Source: Auanema rhodensis
Taxonomy: Eukaryota; Nematoda; Chromadorea; Rhabditida; Rhabditidae
Direction: 5' to 3'
Assembly (NCBI GenBank): GCA_964057225.1
Contig: OZ059894.1
Location: 23,652,476-23,716,475 of the forward strand
Length of the DNA stretch: 64,000 nt
The notes under the pieces are model-generated. The model saw nothing but the letters and a program-made list of their open reading frames with translations. It did no database searches and had not been told where the DNA came from. This document shows, in pieces, positions 63,852-64,000 of the stretch. Each line of letters begins with the position of its first letter. Position 1 is the stretch's first letter. Both the position numbers and the translations under genes were made by a program.

Positions 63852-64000
63852 GATGCGGTTTTCAAAATTAGATTCCCCATGTCCATATTAGTCTAAAAAC
63901 AAATTTTTATTGATATTGGTGCATGGTAACCATGACTTTGAAATTTACGTGAACTTTAATTTATGCTAATTAAATGTACACGTGATGTGCACTTGGTATG
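63852..64000 (+). repeat. Partial monomer at right edge (149 bp)
   Basis: This G70 monomer follows a G70/AACTTGC copy and is cut by the window end at monomer position 149. It shows the array continues to the right. Confidence 0.95.

Larger units (their letters stand above)
1..64000 (+). repeat. 176-bp satellite DNA array, 363 complete monomers
   Basis: One head-to-tail satellite array fills the window and runs off both edges. Monomers were divided at GATGCGG (first starts 1, 177, 353). There are 363 complete copies and a partial one from 63852. Lengths are 342 x 176 bp, 16 x 174 bp and 5 x 175 bp, which accounts for every base. The consensus has 56 G+C per 176 bp, about 32%. Most monomers differ from consensus at roughly zero to six positions, read by eye. 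All copies have the same orientation and no foreign sequence interrupts them. Because 176 is not a multiple of three, an open frame crossing monomers shifts frame each unit and soon meets a stop, so coding is not expected. Size, copy number and homogeneity fit centromeric or heterochromatic satellite of a eukaryote. I do not recognise the family. The strand given is only the direction used for the monomer. Confidence 0.98.
50836..64000 (+). repeat. Zone E: monomers 290-364 (last one partial)
   Basis: The zone D markers GAAACTAACG, GAAACTTACG and AAAAAGATG stop, and the zone C classes return: GTTATTGG, GATATGCAC, GTGACTCG, TAACTAAA and long T runs. Zone-specific changes are ATGGGCAC (53.8, 55.9 and 59.8 kb) and AAAGAAATG. 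TTTGTATT recurs at 58.4 and 62.5 kb without the T84 and TGCTCTTGG it has in zone D. Four PmeI monomers are present. The array continues past the right edge. Confidence 0.8.

Noticed and set aside
1-64000. CRISPR array
   Set aside because: The repeated unit is the full 176 bp with no unique spacers between short repeats.
1-64000. Ribosomal RNA or tRNA gene cluster
   Set aside because: I see no recognisable 5S, 18S/28S or tRNA signature; the unit is 32% GC with no box A/B pair that I could support.
1-64000. Repetitive protein-coding gene
   Set aside because: The 176-bp period is not a multiple of three and stops occur in each frame of the monomer, so no long frame exists on the forward strand and none of useful length was found on the reverse.
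1-64000. Brassica CentBr, because of the shared 176-bp length
   Set aside because: From memory the sequences do not match; equal length alone is weak evidence. A database comparison would decide.

Overview
The whole window is one uninterrupted tandem array of a single AT-rich satellite DNA. The repeat unit is 176 bp and all copies lie head to tail in the same orientation. I divided monomers at the recurring GATGCGG. By coordinate arithmetic the window holds 363 complete monomers plus a 149-bp partial monomer at the right edge (63852-64000). Of the complete copies, 342 are 176 bp, 16 are a 174-bp variant and 5 are 175 bp. The arithmetic closes exactly: 363 x 176 minus 37 deleted bases puts the last monomer start at 63852, where it is found. 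The consensus has 56 G+C of 176 (about 32%). I found no gene, RNA gene, transposon, inversion or unique sequence.

This is nuclear eukaryotic DNA from inside a large satellite block, centromeric, pericentromeric or other heterochromatin. The unit is close to nucleosome-repeat length, the array exceeds 64 kb at both edges, and neighbouring copies differ at few positions. I do not recognise the family, so species and even kingdom stay open. From memory the consensus does not resemble Arabidopsis CEN180, Brassica CentBr (also about 176 bp), rice CentO, maize CentC or primate alpha satellite.

Variant classes divide the array into zones. Zone A (1-13900) is the most diverse: ATTAATTC, GAATCC, CATAGTA and GTCTTTGAAAATT variants, with tandem 3-, 9- and 10-monomer blocks. 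Zone B (13901-20060) has G/T alternation at monomer position 70, a TTTGGAATT class, and 8- and 5-monomer blocks. Zone C (20061-38526) introduces ClaI-site and PmeI-site variants and many new classes, with a 7-monomer block repeated. Zone D (38527-50835) is the most regular, with a near-perfect 10-monomer block seen three times and a nested 4-monomer block. Zone E (50836-64000) returns to the zone C classes in a new order, with 5-monomer tandem duplications.

The biology is in the array structure: nested, irregular higher-order repeats of 3 to 20 monomers that never leave the 176-bp register. This fits repeated unequal exchange or local segmental duplication. Each monomer also carries constant internal elements: a 13-bp BstEII-centred palindrome, three ACGTGA motifs about three helical turns apart (two inside CACGTG), a 7-bp inverted repeat, and an A-tract/T-tract. 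These are candidates for protein binding or chromatin positioning, but the sequence alone shows no function.
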